DNA of 64,000 nucleotides from 2-01-FULL-40-13 sp964433155 (GTDB taxonomy: Bacteria > Patescibacteriota > Microgenomatia > UBA1406 > GWC2-37-13). The stretch covers positions 1 through 64,000 of the forward strand of contig CAYSQE010000005.1 of NCBI GenBank assembly GCA_964433155.1. Reading direction: 5' to 3'. Position 1 is the first letter of the stretch, and the number at the start of each line of letters is the position of its first letter. The position numbers and the translations under genes are program-made. Positions 56,693-64,000 of the stretch are shown here, one piece after another. The notes under the pieces are model-generated. The model was not told the origin of the DNA. It searched no databases and saw only the letters and a program-made list of their open reading frames with translations.

Positions 56693-59233
56693 ATGACAAA
56701 AAAAAGGTGCCTAATTTTTTTATTCTTTCTCTTATTTTTCTTTCATGGGCTCTCCATATTGAAGCCAGTACTTGCTGAGCCTACACCCACACCATCGCCT
56801 CCATATGAGTCTTGTCAAGGCTCATGGTGTCCTTTGATAACGGGAGCTAATTACACATGCGCTTCCTCCTATGATGCCTGGACAACAAATAAGTCGCAAA
56901 ACTTGTGGGTAAGTGACCCAGAAGTAACTGCGCTTGGCAAGGCCGGAGAAAGATCGCGCCAATTTCTCTATTGGACACTTACTCATCGATCCATCGATAA
57001 CCATCCTGTTCTTCTTTCGGTTTGGTCCTTAACAAAAAACATGGCCTATTTTTTTCTCCTTATCGTAGCTGCCATTTTTGGCCTGGGTATTATTATTGGT
57101 CAAAGAGCCAATTTTAATCTCAAAATTGAGGTTTGGCCCCTTGTCATAAAAATTGGCACACTTTTTCTTTATGTTACCTTCTCTGCCTCTGTCATTCTTC
57201 TTATCATCCAGTTGTCTGATACATTAATGCTCTTTTTTATCGAGAGACTTGGGGTAAAAGATCTTTTCAATATTTTTTTCTTATCGACCTCAGACGGAAG
57301 TGTCATTAAAGATAGTGAAACCGCATACCAAACATTTCCCGGGTGCAGCAATCTTAACGTCGATCTTTTAGACTCGGTAAAAACATCAAAATTTATGGTC
57401 AATATTACCAATATGACCTACTATTTGATTGGGGTCATGATGGTATTAAGAAAAATACTTCTTTGGCTTCTTCTTTTTGTTTCGCCATTTTTAGCTCTTC
57501 TTATGCCGTTTGTATTTATTAGAAATATCGGCTGGATCTGGATAGGTGTCTTTTTCCAATGGGTTTTTTATGGACCACTCTTTGCTCTATTCTTAGGCGG
57601 ACTGGCAACGATCTGGAATTCTCCTTCACATATTCCATTTAACTTTGATTTTTCCCGTACAAATACTATGGAAGGCTTCATCTATCCTACAACTATAAAT
57701 ATTCTCTATGGTGGTCCTGCACAAAAATTAGGACTTTTAAATTCATCAAACTATGTCGATACTTTTGCCGAATATATCATCTCTCTTCTGATGCTCTGGG
57801 CGGTAACTTTTTTCCCGTGGTGGCTTTTACGAATCTTTAGAGATTACTGTTGTGACGGAATTTATGCAATGAAGAATATCCTTCTATCAATGTATGACCA
57901 GATGAGGGGTGGGCCCTCCCCACAACCGCCTACTCCTGGGCCAACACCAGCAGTAATGTTTACAGGAACCGCATTAAAAATTCCCAAGGTGATAGAAGTT
58001 CCAGTGAGAGTCAAACTTGAGACCGTAGAAGATATCAAAAGAGCCAAAACTGAGGACATTGCTCGCTCGTTAAACCTTTCTGTATCTCGTCTTAGCGATA
58101 TTGCCCACTACGAGACGAATAAACAACATCAAGAAGCTGTTAATAAAAATATTAACTATCTGCAAAACCCTCTAAAGGCTGAGACTCCAAACGAGCGACA
58201 GAAGTATATGAATATAAGATCTGAGCTATTCAACCGTGCAGTAAGAGAAGACAAAACAGCCAGACAGGTCCTCTCATCTCTGACTGCTTCGCGAGTTGAA
58301 CAATTTCAAAGAAGAGAAGAGCTCATACAATCGATTTCTCCACCTGTGCCTGTAACTCGCGTTGTTTCTGTCAAGGTTAAAATTCCCCACGATAAAGTCG
58401 CAGCTGTCACATCTTCACTTGTAAATGCTGCGGCTACAAGCAATATTTTGTTAGCTGACATCGCTCAAAATACAAAACTCCAGGCCGACCAGGTTAAGAC
58501 AATCTTGAATTCTCTTGCTCAAAACGTAAACAATCCGGCTTCTCAAATTCAGTTTAAAGTCACACAAGAGACGGGCATTGAAAAAGAAAAGGTAGCTCGT
58601 GTCGTAGAGGCTTTCTACGAGGCTGTCAAGAAAAATAAAGAAATTGCAAAAGCAGTTGCAGCTACACAAAATTTGAAGGAAGAAGACGTGGAAAAAATAG
58701 TTGCCAATCAATTACAGATTGTATCCGAGCCTGACAAACACGTTGAAGAAAGCATATCTATCCCGCCTTCTATTTCGTTAGACGAATATGAACAGGTGAA
58801 AAAAATGTGGAGAGATCAATATGAGCGAGGTGAGGTTCCTGTCACAACAAATATACAGTCTCGGCAAGCATGGGTCGATCATGATATTGTATTTATTACC
58901 AATACTCTTAATAAACTAGTTTCCGAATCATCTGAACTTCGTCAAGAAGGTTTAGATGACCTAGGTTATATTTTACCTATATTTCTTATCAACAACCTAA
59001 AAGGTGACGAACTACTTGTATATCTTAAGGCAAAGCTAGAAGCAGCCAAAGAGGTAAAAAGCGCGAAAGAGAAAGAAAAAGAAATAAAAGAAAAGGTAGA
59101 AGAAAAGAAAGAAGAAGAGTTTGTCGAAGTGCAAAAACCAAAAAAAGAAGAAAAAGAGAAAGAAATGAAAATGGAAGAAGAACTTAAGGAAAATCCCACA
59201 AAAGAGCAAGACTCAAAACCTAAAGAATCATGA
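56693..59233 (+). CDS. Large membrane protein with long cytoplasmic charged tail (TrbL/VirB6-like possible)
   Basis: 846 residues. A signal-like N-terminus (CLIFLFFLLFFFHGLSIL) and about seven helices up to residue 400, with FLLIVAAIFGLGIIIGQ, WIWIGVFFQWVFYGPLFALF and LLMLWAVTFFPWWLLRIFRD. The C-terminal 400 residues are soluble, helical and charged, ending in a Lys/Glu-rich repeat (KEKEKEIKEKVEEKKEEE). The layout resembles T4SS TrbL/VirB6-type or similar channel proteins, but no signature proves it. Confidence 0.6.
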   Translation: MTKKRCLIFLFFLLFFFHGLSILKPVLAEPTPTPSPPYESCQGSWCPLITGANYTCASSYDAWTTNKSQNLWVSDPEVTALGKAGERSRQFLYWTLTHRSIDNHPVLLSVWSLTKNMAYFFLLIVAAIFGLGIIIGQRANFNLKIEVWPLVIKIGTLFLYVTFSASVILLIIQLSDTLMLFFIERLGVKDLFNIFFLSTSDGSVIKDSETAYQTFPGCSNLNVDLLDSVKTSKFMVNITNMTYYLIGVMMVLRKILLWLLLFVSPFLALLMPFVFIRNIGWIWIGVFFQWVFYGPLFALFLGGLATIWNSPSHIPFNFDFSRTNTMEGFIYPTTINILYGGPAQKLGLLNSSNYVDTFAEYIISLLMLWAVTFFPWWLLRIFRDYCCDGIYAMKNILLSMYDQMRGGPSPQPPTPGPTPAVMFTGTALKIPKVIEVPVRVKLETVEDIKRAKTEDIARSLNLSVSRLSDIAHYETNKQHQEAVNKNINYLQNPLKAETPNERQKYMNIRSELFNRAVREDKTARQVLSSLTASRVEQFQRREELIQSISPPVPVTRVVSVKVKIPHDKVAAVTSSLVNAAATSNILLADIAQNTKLQADQVKTILNSLAQNVNNPASQIQFKVTQETGIEKEKVARVVEAFYEAVKKNKEIAKAVAATQNLKEEDVEKIVANQLQIVSEPDKHVEESISIPPSISLDEYEQVKKMWRDQYERGEVPVTTNIQSRQAWVDHDIVFITNTLNKLVSESSELRQEGLDDLGYILPIFLINNLKGDELLVYLKAKLEAAKEVKSAKEKEKEIKEKVEEKKEEEFVEVQKPKKEEKEKEMKMEEELKENPTKEQDSKPKES

Positions 59234-60317
59234 GAGACTTTGAATATTGGGTTAAAATTCTTGGCTTCAAATCTTTATCTATAGCTACCGTGTCTTCAAT
59301 TCTTAGTCCATATTTTTCTGGAAAATAAACACCTGGCTCAATAGTGAAAACCTGGTCTTCCTTTTTTAAATCTGGAGAGTTCATAGAGACTTTTGGATAT
59401 TCGTGTATTTCAAGGCCTACTCCATGCCCGGTCGAATGAGGATAGTTTGGTAGTTTGTTTTCGATAATTTCCTTTCGGCAAAATTCATCCGTTTCCCTTA
59501 ATGACTCAATTATCGATAATTCCTTAATAGTTTTTTCTTGAGCATTTAATAATACATTATATATGTGAATGATCTCTTGACTTGGTTCACCGAAGAAAAA
59601 CATCCTCGTCACATCAGACAAATAGTCTTTGTATTTAACGCCAAAATCGATGAGGATGACTGAGCCTTTTTTTACTCTTCCGTTTCCTTCTTTAGTGTTG
59701 TAATGAGGTAGCGAAGAGTTTACATCAATACCAACAATTGGGTCAAATGCTAAATCATAGCCTTTTTCTTTTATCCACATTTCAATCTTAAACGCAATCT
59801 CTCTTTCTGATATGTCTTGTTTGATTATTTTCGTTATCTCCAACAAACATTGATCGCCTATTTGGCAAGCTTTTTCAACACGAGACATCTCTTCTTGATC
59901 TTTGAATTCTCGAACCGAGGCAACAATTTTATCTGTTGGCCCAAGTATTACGCTTTGCAGCATCTCTTTAATTTTTTGGTATTCGTAAAATCTGAGATCT
60001 TCTGCTTCAAATCCAAGAGTTTTAATTTTTTCTTCACTAGTAATCTCTAGTAAATGTACAATCAGTCCTTTGCCCGGTTCAATTAGTTTTAATTTGAAAT
60101 TTGTCATTTGAAATTTGTCATTTTTGCTTAGGTATCTTTCATCAGTAAATAAGTACATATTATTATTTGTGACCAAAACAAAAGCTTCTCTTTCATCTGT
60201 TGTCAACGTCTTGAAACCGGTAAGGTAGAGAACGTTATAGAAATTTGATATTAATAAGGATTCAATATTTTTTTCCTTTAGTTTTTCTCTTAACCGTTTG
60301 ACTCTTTGCTCGTACAT
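59220..60317 (-). CDS. Xaa-Pro aminopeptidase (M24 family)
   Basis: 365 residues. Metal ligands: ILIDFGVKYKDYLSDVTR (two Asp), STGHGVGLEIHEY (His), FTIEPGVYFPE and LRIEDTVAID (two Glu). Creatinase-type N-terminal domain. Releases N-terminal residues before Pro. An AT-rich repeat (60090-60123) codes QMTNFKLKLIE in the N-domain. Overlaps the convergent gene by 14 bases. Confidence 0.93.
   Translation of the reverse strand: MYEQRVKRLREKLKEKNIESLLISNFYNVLYLTGFKTLTTDEREAFVLVTNNNMYLFTDERYLSKNDKFQMTNFKLKLIEPGKGLIVHLLEITSEEKIKTLGFEAEDLRFYEYQKIKEMLQSVILGPTDKIVASVREFKDQEEMSRVEKACQIGDQCLLEITKIIKQDISEREIAFKIEMWIKEKGYDLAFDPIVGIDVNSSLPHYNTKEGNGRVKKGSVILIDFGVKYKDYLSDVTRMFFFGEPSQEIIHIYNVLLNAQEKTIKELSIIESLRETDEFCRKEIIENKLPNYPHSTGHGVGLEIHEYPKVSMNSPDLKKEDQVFTIEPGVYFPEKYGLRIEDTVAIDKDLKPRILTQYSKSLMIL
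60090..60123. repeat. ORF-embedded AATTTGTCATTTGA repeat in the M24 peptidase gene
   Basis: GAAATTTGTCATTT units in tandem, coding QMTNFKLKLI on the minus strand in the N-domain. Confidence 0.5.
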
Positions 60318-60333
60318 AAGGTATTATTGTATC

Positions 60334-61316
60334 ATGCTTACGACGCTTATCATTTCTCTTCGCGAATTTCTTGAAGTATTTCTCATCATAGGTGTATTCC
60401 TGGGAATATCTAAAAAACTAGGACTAAAACGCGAAAAAGAAATAATTTCAGCCAGCTTTCTTGGGATAGTCATCTCATTCATCTTGCCAACCGTCACTTT
60501 TTTACTTGGCGACAAGGCAAGAACAGTGTTAAGCCATCGAAATTCCGAACTCCTTGAAGGATATTTGTCGATATTTTCAGGATTTTTTATCGCCTATGTC
60601 ATCTTCACTCTGCATAACTTTTTTGTCTTAAAAAGGTCAAAGTCTTTGATTTCAGCCCATCAGAAGCTTCAACAAAATATTTTTGACCTTTCACTCTTTT
60701 TGACCATTGTATTTTTTATTATTAGGGAGGGTTTTGAAATTGCCCTTTTTACTGCCACGACTTCACTTTTTTCAAAATTCATAGAAAACATCACTGGGCT
60801 TTTTGTTGGTTTCGCAGCTTCTTTCACAGTAGGGATACTTACATTTTTTGCATACATCAAACTTCCCATTGGCAGAATATTCCAGCTGACCGAATATCTA
60901 ATTGTCATTCTAGGAGCGTCTTTTGTAAAAAACGGCTTGACTGAACTGTTTGAGGTCTATTTCAACTTACACCTCTCAAGAATTATGCCTATCAAACTTG
61001 CCTTTTTACCAGAATCCTCATCATTTATAGGCCATATGATCAAAAATGTTTTTGGAATCGAAAAAAACTTCAGCCTAGCAAATCTTTTTATCATGAGTNN
61101 NNNNNNNNNNNNNNNNNNNNNNNNNNNNNNNNNNNNNNNNNNNNNNNNNNNNNNNNNNNNNNNNNNNNNNNNNNNNNNNNNNNNNNNNNNNNNNNNNNAA
61201 ATGTTTTTGGAATCGAAAAAAACTTCAGCCTAGCAAATCTTTTTATCATGAGTATTTATATTCTCTTTATCTATCTGATCTTTCTTAGTAAAAGGAACAA
61301 AAAAGCAACATTTTAA
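60334..61316 (+). CDS. FTR1-family iron permease (crosses an assembly gap)
   Basis: Start ATG 60334. Two REXXE iron motifs are present: REFLE at residues 10-14 and REGFE near 131-135, with about seven helices. The gene runs to 61098, where 100 N interrupt it. The post-gap sequence repeats the last 55 bases and continues with IYILFIYLIFLSKRNKKATF and a stop. Removing the duplicated overlap gives an intact protein of about 275 residues. Imports ferric or ferrous iron, usually with an oxidase partner. None is seen nearby. Confidence 0.88.
61044..61098. repeat. 55-base contig overlap, left copy
   Basis: Identical to 61199-61253 on the other side of the N run. This is an assembly artefact, not a biological repeat. 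Confidence 0.9.
61099..61198. other. 100-base N scaffold gap (probably not real)
   Basis: Exactly 100 N, flanked by identical 55-base ends. The contigs probably overlap, so no sequence may be missing, and FTR1 is probably continuous. Confidence 0.9.
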
Positions 61317-61343
61317 GAGCCTCACCACAATCCAAAATCAACC

Positions 61344-61368
61344 TGCCAGGTTATATTTAGGCCTGGCA
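61344..61368. repeat. Inverted repeat between ftr1 and the NUDIX-like gene
   Basis: TGCCAGG (61344-61350) and CCTGGCA (61362-61368) around 11 bases. No T-run follows, so it is a weak terminator at best. Confidence 0.4.
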
Positions 61369-61407
61369 TGACAATCCGGATATAGATAAATCTGTTACAA
61401 TTACGCA

Positions 61408-61953
61408 ATGGATTATTATAAGGAAAAGCAATACATCGCTCAGGTTGATAAAAACGATAAGGTAATCGGCAAAATTGAAAAATGGGAAGCGCACAAAAAA
61501 GGTGTTCTGCACAGAGGCTATACGTGTGTTCTTATTTCCCAAGATAATTATGTTATTCAACATCGTAAACACCCTGTTTTTGATGGAGTATTTGATTTAT
61601 CTTTTTCATCGCACCAAATTTTTGTTAAAAACGCCCTTCAAGATGACTTAACAGCTATCTATGATGGACTCGAGCGTGAATGGAATCTTAAAAAAAAAGA
61701 TTTAGTTTCACAACCAAAACTTGTTAAAAAAATTTACTACCAAGCCAAAGATCCAAACAGCGAATATATCGAACACGAGATTGACTATATTTATTTAGTT
61801 GGGTTAAAAAATCTCCCAACCCCAAATTATGACTTCGCCTACGGTTTTTCCTTGATAGAAAAAAACAAACTACTAACTACTAACCACCAACTACTAACTC
61901 CTATTCTTGCTCCTTGGGTTAAGACGATGATTAAAGAAAAGCTGATAGAATAA
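61408..61953 (+). CDS. IDI-like NUDIX protein with degenerate active site
   Basis: 181 residues. KKGVLHRGYTCVLISQ and HRKHPVFDGVFDLSFSSHQI follow the isopentenyl-diphosphate isomerase pattern. The catalytic Cys in the usual NTCxxHP is Ser, and the NUDIX Glu cluster (REW instead of RELxEE) is not kept. It may hydrolyse another diphosphate, or be inactive. The repeat LLTTNHQLLTP near the C-terminus is an AT-rich repeat (61867-61900). Confidence 0.7.
   Translation: MDYYKEKQYIAQVDKNDKVIGKIEKWEAHKKGVLHRGYTCVLISQDNYVIQHRKHPVFDGVFDLSFSSHQIFVKNALQDDLTAIYDGLEREWNLKKKDLVSQPKLVKKIYYQAKDPNSEYIEHEIDYIYLVGLKNLPTPNYDFAYGFSLIEKNKLLTTNHQLLTPILAPWVKTMIKEKLIE
61867..61900. repeat. ORF-embedded ACTACTAACCACCAACT repeat in the IDI-like gene
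   Basis: AACTACTAACCACCAACTAC-type units, coding LLTTNHQLLTP. Confidence 0.5.
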
Positions 61954-61957
61954 AAAG

Positions 61958-62848
61958 ATGAAATTGCAGGAAGAACGTAAAGGTGTCTTGGCGCTTGTCG
62001 TTTTAGCCTTTGGCTTTGGTCTCATTGCTATTTCAGCCCGCTATCTTAGCTATTCATTTACTCTTTTTCAACAGTTATATCTTAGTATAGGGGTTGGGTT
62101 TATCTTCGGATTAGTTATTTTTAATAGGAAAGTAGACTACGCTAAAATCAAAAAAATTCCCAGAAAAGATTGGCTCATTATTTTCTCAAGAGTAATAATA
62201 GGTTATCTTTTTGGCGCAAGTTTATATCGTGAATCTTTGGTTTTGACTAAAATCAGCAACGTTGTTTTTCTCCAATCGATTCCTTTTGGAGCAATACTTG
62301 GTTTTATTCTCTTTAAAGAAAAAGCAACGTTCAGCAAAATTCTTTTTCTAACAATCGCATTTATTGGTGCAGTATTAATCTCTGTAAAGGATTATTCTCA
62401 GATATTCTCTTTTGGAAGAGGAGAATTGTTCTCGCTCATATCTGGACTATTGTTCTCTTTAAGTTATGTTTTAAGAAAATGGCAAACAAAATTCTTAAAC
62501 AACGAGGAAACAACCCAGCTCCTTTTTTTAGTTGGGTTTATTGTTTTATTTGTTGTTTCAATAGTCAATCATGAAGGTTTACCCGTTTTTAATTGGAATA
62601 CTCTCATGATTGTAGCTCTTTTAGTAACCGGCTTTTTAAACGCAGTCAATTTATTTCTCATCAACTATGGTTATCAACATGTACCCGTTGTTTTGGCAAC
62701 AAATATCCTCATGCTTGAATCTGTCTTCGGAACCATTCTAGGCTTCATTTTCTTCAAAGAAGTACCTCTCTTGAAAGAATTCTTGGGTGGTACGTTAATT
62801 ATCGCTAGCGTTATTCAGATGAATAGATTGGAAGAGAACGAAAAGTGA
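61958..62848 (+). CDS. EamA/DMT-family transporter
   Basis: 296 residues, about ten helices in two EamA repeats: YRESLVLTKISNVVFLQSIP, GAILGFILFKEKATFSKILF for the first, and YQHVPVVLATNILMLESVFG, then TILGFIFFKEVPLL for the second. Drug/metabolite exporter; substrate unknown. It lies four bases after the IDI-like gene. Confidence 0.9.
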   Translation: MKLQEERKGVLALVVLAFGFGLIAISARYLSYSFTLFQQLYLSIGVGFIFGLVIFNRKVDYAKIKKIPRKDWLIIFSRVIIGYLFGASLYRESLVLTKISNVVFLQSIPFGAILGFILFKEKATFSKILFLTIAFIGAVLISVKDYSQIFSFGRGELFSLISGLLFSLSYVLRKWQTKFLNNEETTQLLFLVGFIVLFVVSIVNHEGLPVFNWNTLMIVALLVTGFLNAVNLFLINYGYQHVPVVLATNILMLESVFGTILGFIFFKEVPLLKEFLGGTLIIASVIQMNRLEENEK

Positions 62849-62862
62849 TATAATTTCTTCAT

Positions 62863-63377
62863 ATGAAAGCCTTTTCTATCTGGCTACTTCCTGAAAAAAA
62901 GATTCTGAATATTTAAGCAAAATAATTAGAGACTTAAGTAAAAAATATAAAGCACCTTCGTTTATTCCTCATCTGACTATCTATGGAGGTGGTTTAACTC
63001 TAGACCTCGATAAAGCAAAGAAAATTATTAGCGAAAGCATAAAAGATATGCAACCTTTCCAAGTTGAAGTTGATAAATTAAACTATAGCGATAATTTTTG
63101 GAAAACAATTTTCACTGAAATAAAAATGAATTCACAGCTTCAAAAGATATATATTAACTTAAGAAAAGAATTACTAAACTATCATGATTATATTCTAAAA
63201 CCTCATATGAGTCTTATTTATAAAAAACTGTCAAACAGACAAAAAGAGGAAATTGTAAATAACATCATTATTAAAAACCAATTTACTTTGGACAAAATTG
63301 CAATCTGTTCATTTGAAGACCATGATAAAGTTGATCGATGGAAATTGGTATTTAAATTATATCTTGACAAACCTTAG
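62863..63377 (+). pseudogene. 2'-5' RNA ligase/cyclic phosphodiesterase-like gene with frameshift
   Basis: MKAFSIWLLPEKK stops in frame soon after a run of seven As (62894-62900). One more A restores the frame to SEYLSKIIRDLSKKYKAPS, FIPHLTIYGGG and ILKPHMSLIYKKL. The two HxT/HxS motifs (HLT and HMS) are those of 2H phosphoesterases. Homopolymer slippage, either in life or in assembly, is the likely cause. Confidence 0.75.
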
Positions 63378-63392
63378 ACTAATCTATATACT
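63364..63392 (+). promoter_or_regulatory. Promoter of the Phd/RelE pair at 63399
   Basis: TTGACA (63364-63369), 17 bases, TATACT (63387-63392), six bases before the ATG. A direct repeat ACTAATCT at 63378 and 63390 (12 bases apart) overlaps the -10 region and may be the operator. The -35 lies in the end of the frameshifted gene. Confidence 0.65.
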
Positions 63393-63398
63393 AATCTC

Positions 63399-63692
63399 AT
63401 GTTAATTCCTACATCCAAAAACGTCAAAACAATTACAGATATGAGAGAGAATGCGCTAGGTCTCCTTGACTTGGTAAAAAAACAAGGAGTTACTTATATT
63501 TTCCATCGCTCAGAACCAAAAGCCGTAATGTTGGATATCGAAGAATTTGTAAAAATGCAAGAACTTCTGGAAGATTATTTCGACGAGATGGATGCTCAAC
63601 AGCTTGCAAAAGAGCCTAGAGGAAAAGGTATACCGCTTGAAGAAGTTATGAAAAAGTATGTACAAAATTCTTCTGTCAAAAAAAGCAGATAA
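63399..63692 (+). CDS. Antitoxin, Phd/YefM-like
   Basis: 97 residues. KTITDMRENALGLLDLVKKQ, then TYIFHRSEPKAVMLDIEEFV match the Phd/YefM DNA-binding part. The C-terminal acidic and basic tail would wrap the toxin. It overlaps the toxin gene by 35 bases. It differs from the pair at 27142. Confidence 0.85.
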   Translation: MLIPTSKNVKTITDMRENALGLLDLVKKQGVTYIFHRSEPKAVMLDIEEFVKMQELLEDYFDEMDAQQLAKEPRGKGIPLEEVMKKYVQNSSVKKSR

Positions 63693-63921
63693 AGAGCTGG
63701 AAAAATTTGCAGCAAAAGAATCTCTGACTATTCTTAAGAAAATTCATAAACTCTCATTTCCTCTTCCAGATTTTTTAAACATTAAGAAACTTGCAGGATT
63801 GAAATATGGCTATCGTTTAAGAATAGGTAAAGTACGGATTATTTTTGAAATAGATCATGATAGTAAAATTATATGGATAAGAAAAATCGGTTACAGAAAA
63901 GACATTTATAGATTTTCCTAA
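63658..63921 (+). CDS. RelE/ParE-family toxin
   Basis: 87 residues. ILLSKKADKELEKFAAKESL, LKYGYRLRIGKVRIIFEID and IWIRKIGYRKDIYRF are RelE/ParE-like. Overlap with the antitoxin gene implies coupling. The 79 bases that follow (63922-64000) show no gene, only a weak AT hairpin. Confidence 0.88.
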   Translation: MYKILLSKKADKELEKFAAKESLTILKKIHKLSFPLPDFLNIKKLAGLKYGYRLRIGKVRIIFEIDHDSKIIWIRKIGYRKDIYRFS

Positions 63922-64000
63922 AATTTTATTAGTTGTTAATAAAATATAAGCATGCTGGTATATTTAACAGAATGTATGGTTGGAAATAAAATATGATTTA

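Noticed and set aside
1..64000. Recoding of TGA as Gly (as in SR1/Gracilibacteria)
   Set aside because: TGA ends clear full-length genes here (nuclease at 39458, ArsR at 49611) and conserved Gly positions use GGN codons.
1..64000. CRISPR array or cas genes
   Set aside because: No regularly spaced repeats of 25-40 bases and no Cas motifs. The GTAATAAT repeats are eight bases with irregular spacing.

Overview
The window is AT-rich and densely packed, with short intergenic gaps and few Shine-Dalgarno sites. The gene content fits a Candidate Phyla Radiation (Patescibacteria) genome, most likely the Microgenomates group. The reasons are compact divergent leaderless promoters, DUF5666 and DUF5659 proteins, a ClpB without its N-domain, fused metabolic enzymes (Zwf-Gnd, VKOR-DHODH), and short palindromes inserted in frame in conserved genes, two of them reading PAGRQ. 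This placement is inferred from gene content, not from a search. A run of 100 N at 61099-61198 marks a scaffold join, so this is probably a metagenome assembly.

Layout. 1-5.8 kb: small stress and metabolic genes (AhpD-like, isochorismatase-like, SDR, threonine dehydratase, TspO) and a Fic protein whose catalytic His is Gln. 4.9-8.1 kb: an intact two-gene Fic module (55-aa SxxxE antitoxin plus Fic toxin), a decayed second copy of it, and a pRiA4b ORF-3-like gene broken by an amber codon. 8.2-14.1 kb: accessory region with a ClpP-like SDH proteinase, an XRE regulator, a run of small proteins and a large serine recombinase. The recombinase starts just after a predicted RNA pseudoknot and stops inside a tRNA-Gln gene. 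14.1-16.5 kb: an HTH protein that also ends inside the tRNA, then an ECF sigma, membrane protein and DUF5666 operon. 16.5-28.6 kb: housekeeping genes (era, alkA-like, gltX, a Gld-type ABC exporter, Fe/Mn SOD, trmD, yidD) and a YefM/RelE-type toxin-antitoxin pair with a TGTACA operator. 28.6-43 kb: clpB, HIT, a VapBC-like pair, the operon fba-glpX-gap-pgk, tRNA-Pro, a nuclease and the zwf-gnd fusion. 43-64 kb: VKOR-DHODH fusion, aldehyde dehydrogenase, RibD-like reductase, VUT transporter, an ArsR/rhodanese-MBL/FMN reductase operon, cupredoxin, an RnfD/NqrB-like protein with a divergent flavin reductase, surface proteins, FTR1 permease, and a second Phd/RelE pair.

The central-carbon genes cover the lower Embden-Meyerhof route in both directions (class I aldolase with class II FBPase, GAPDH, PGK) and the oxidative pentose-phosphate steps in one polypeptide. 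SOD, AhpD-like, TspO, a PQQ-type dehydrogenase, cupredoxin and VKOR suggest contact with oxygen or redox stress. The strongest leads for something undescribed are the pseudoknot and repeat array before the recombinase, the split and decaying Fic modules, the VKOR-DHODH fusion, the divergent leaderless promoters that share one -10 box, and two families of repeats sitting inside coding sequences.
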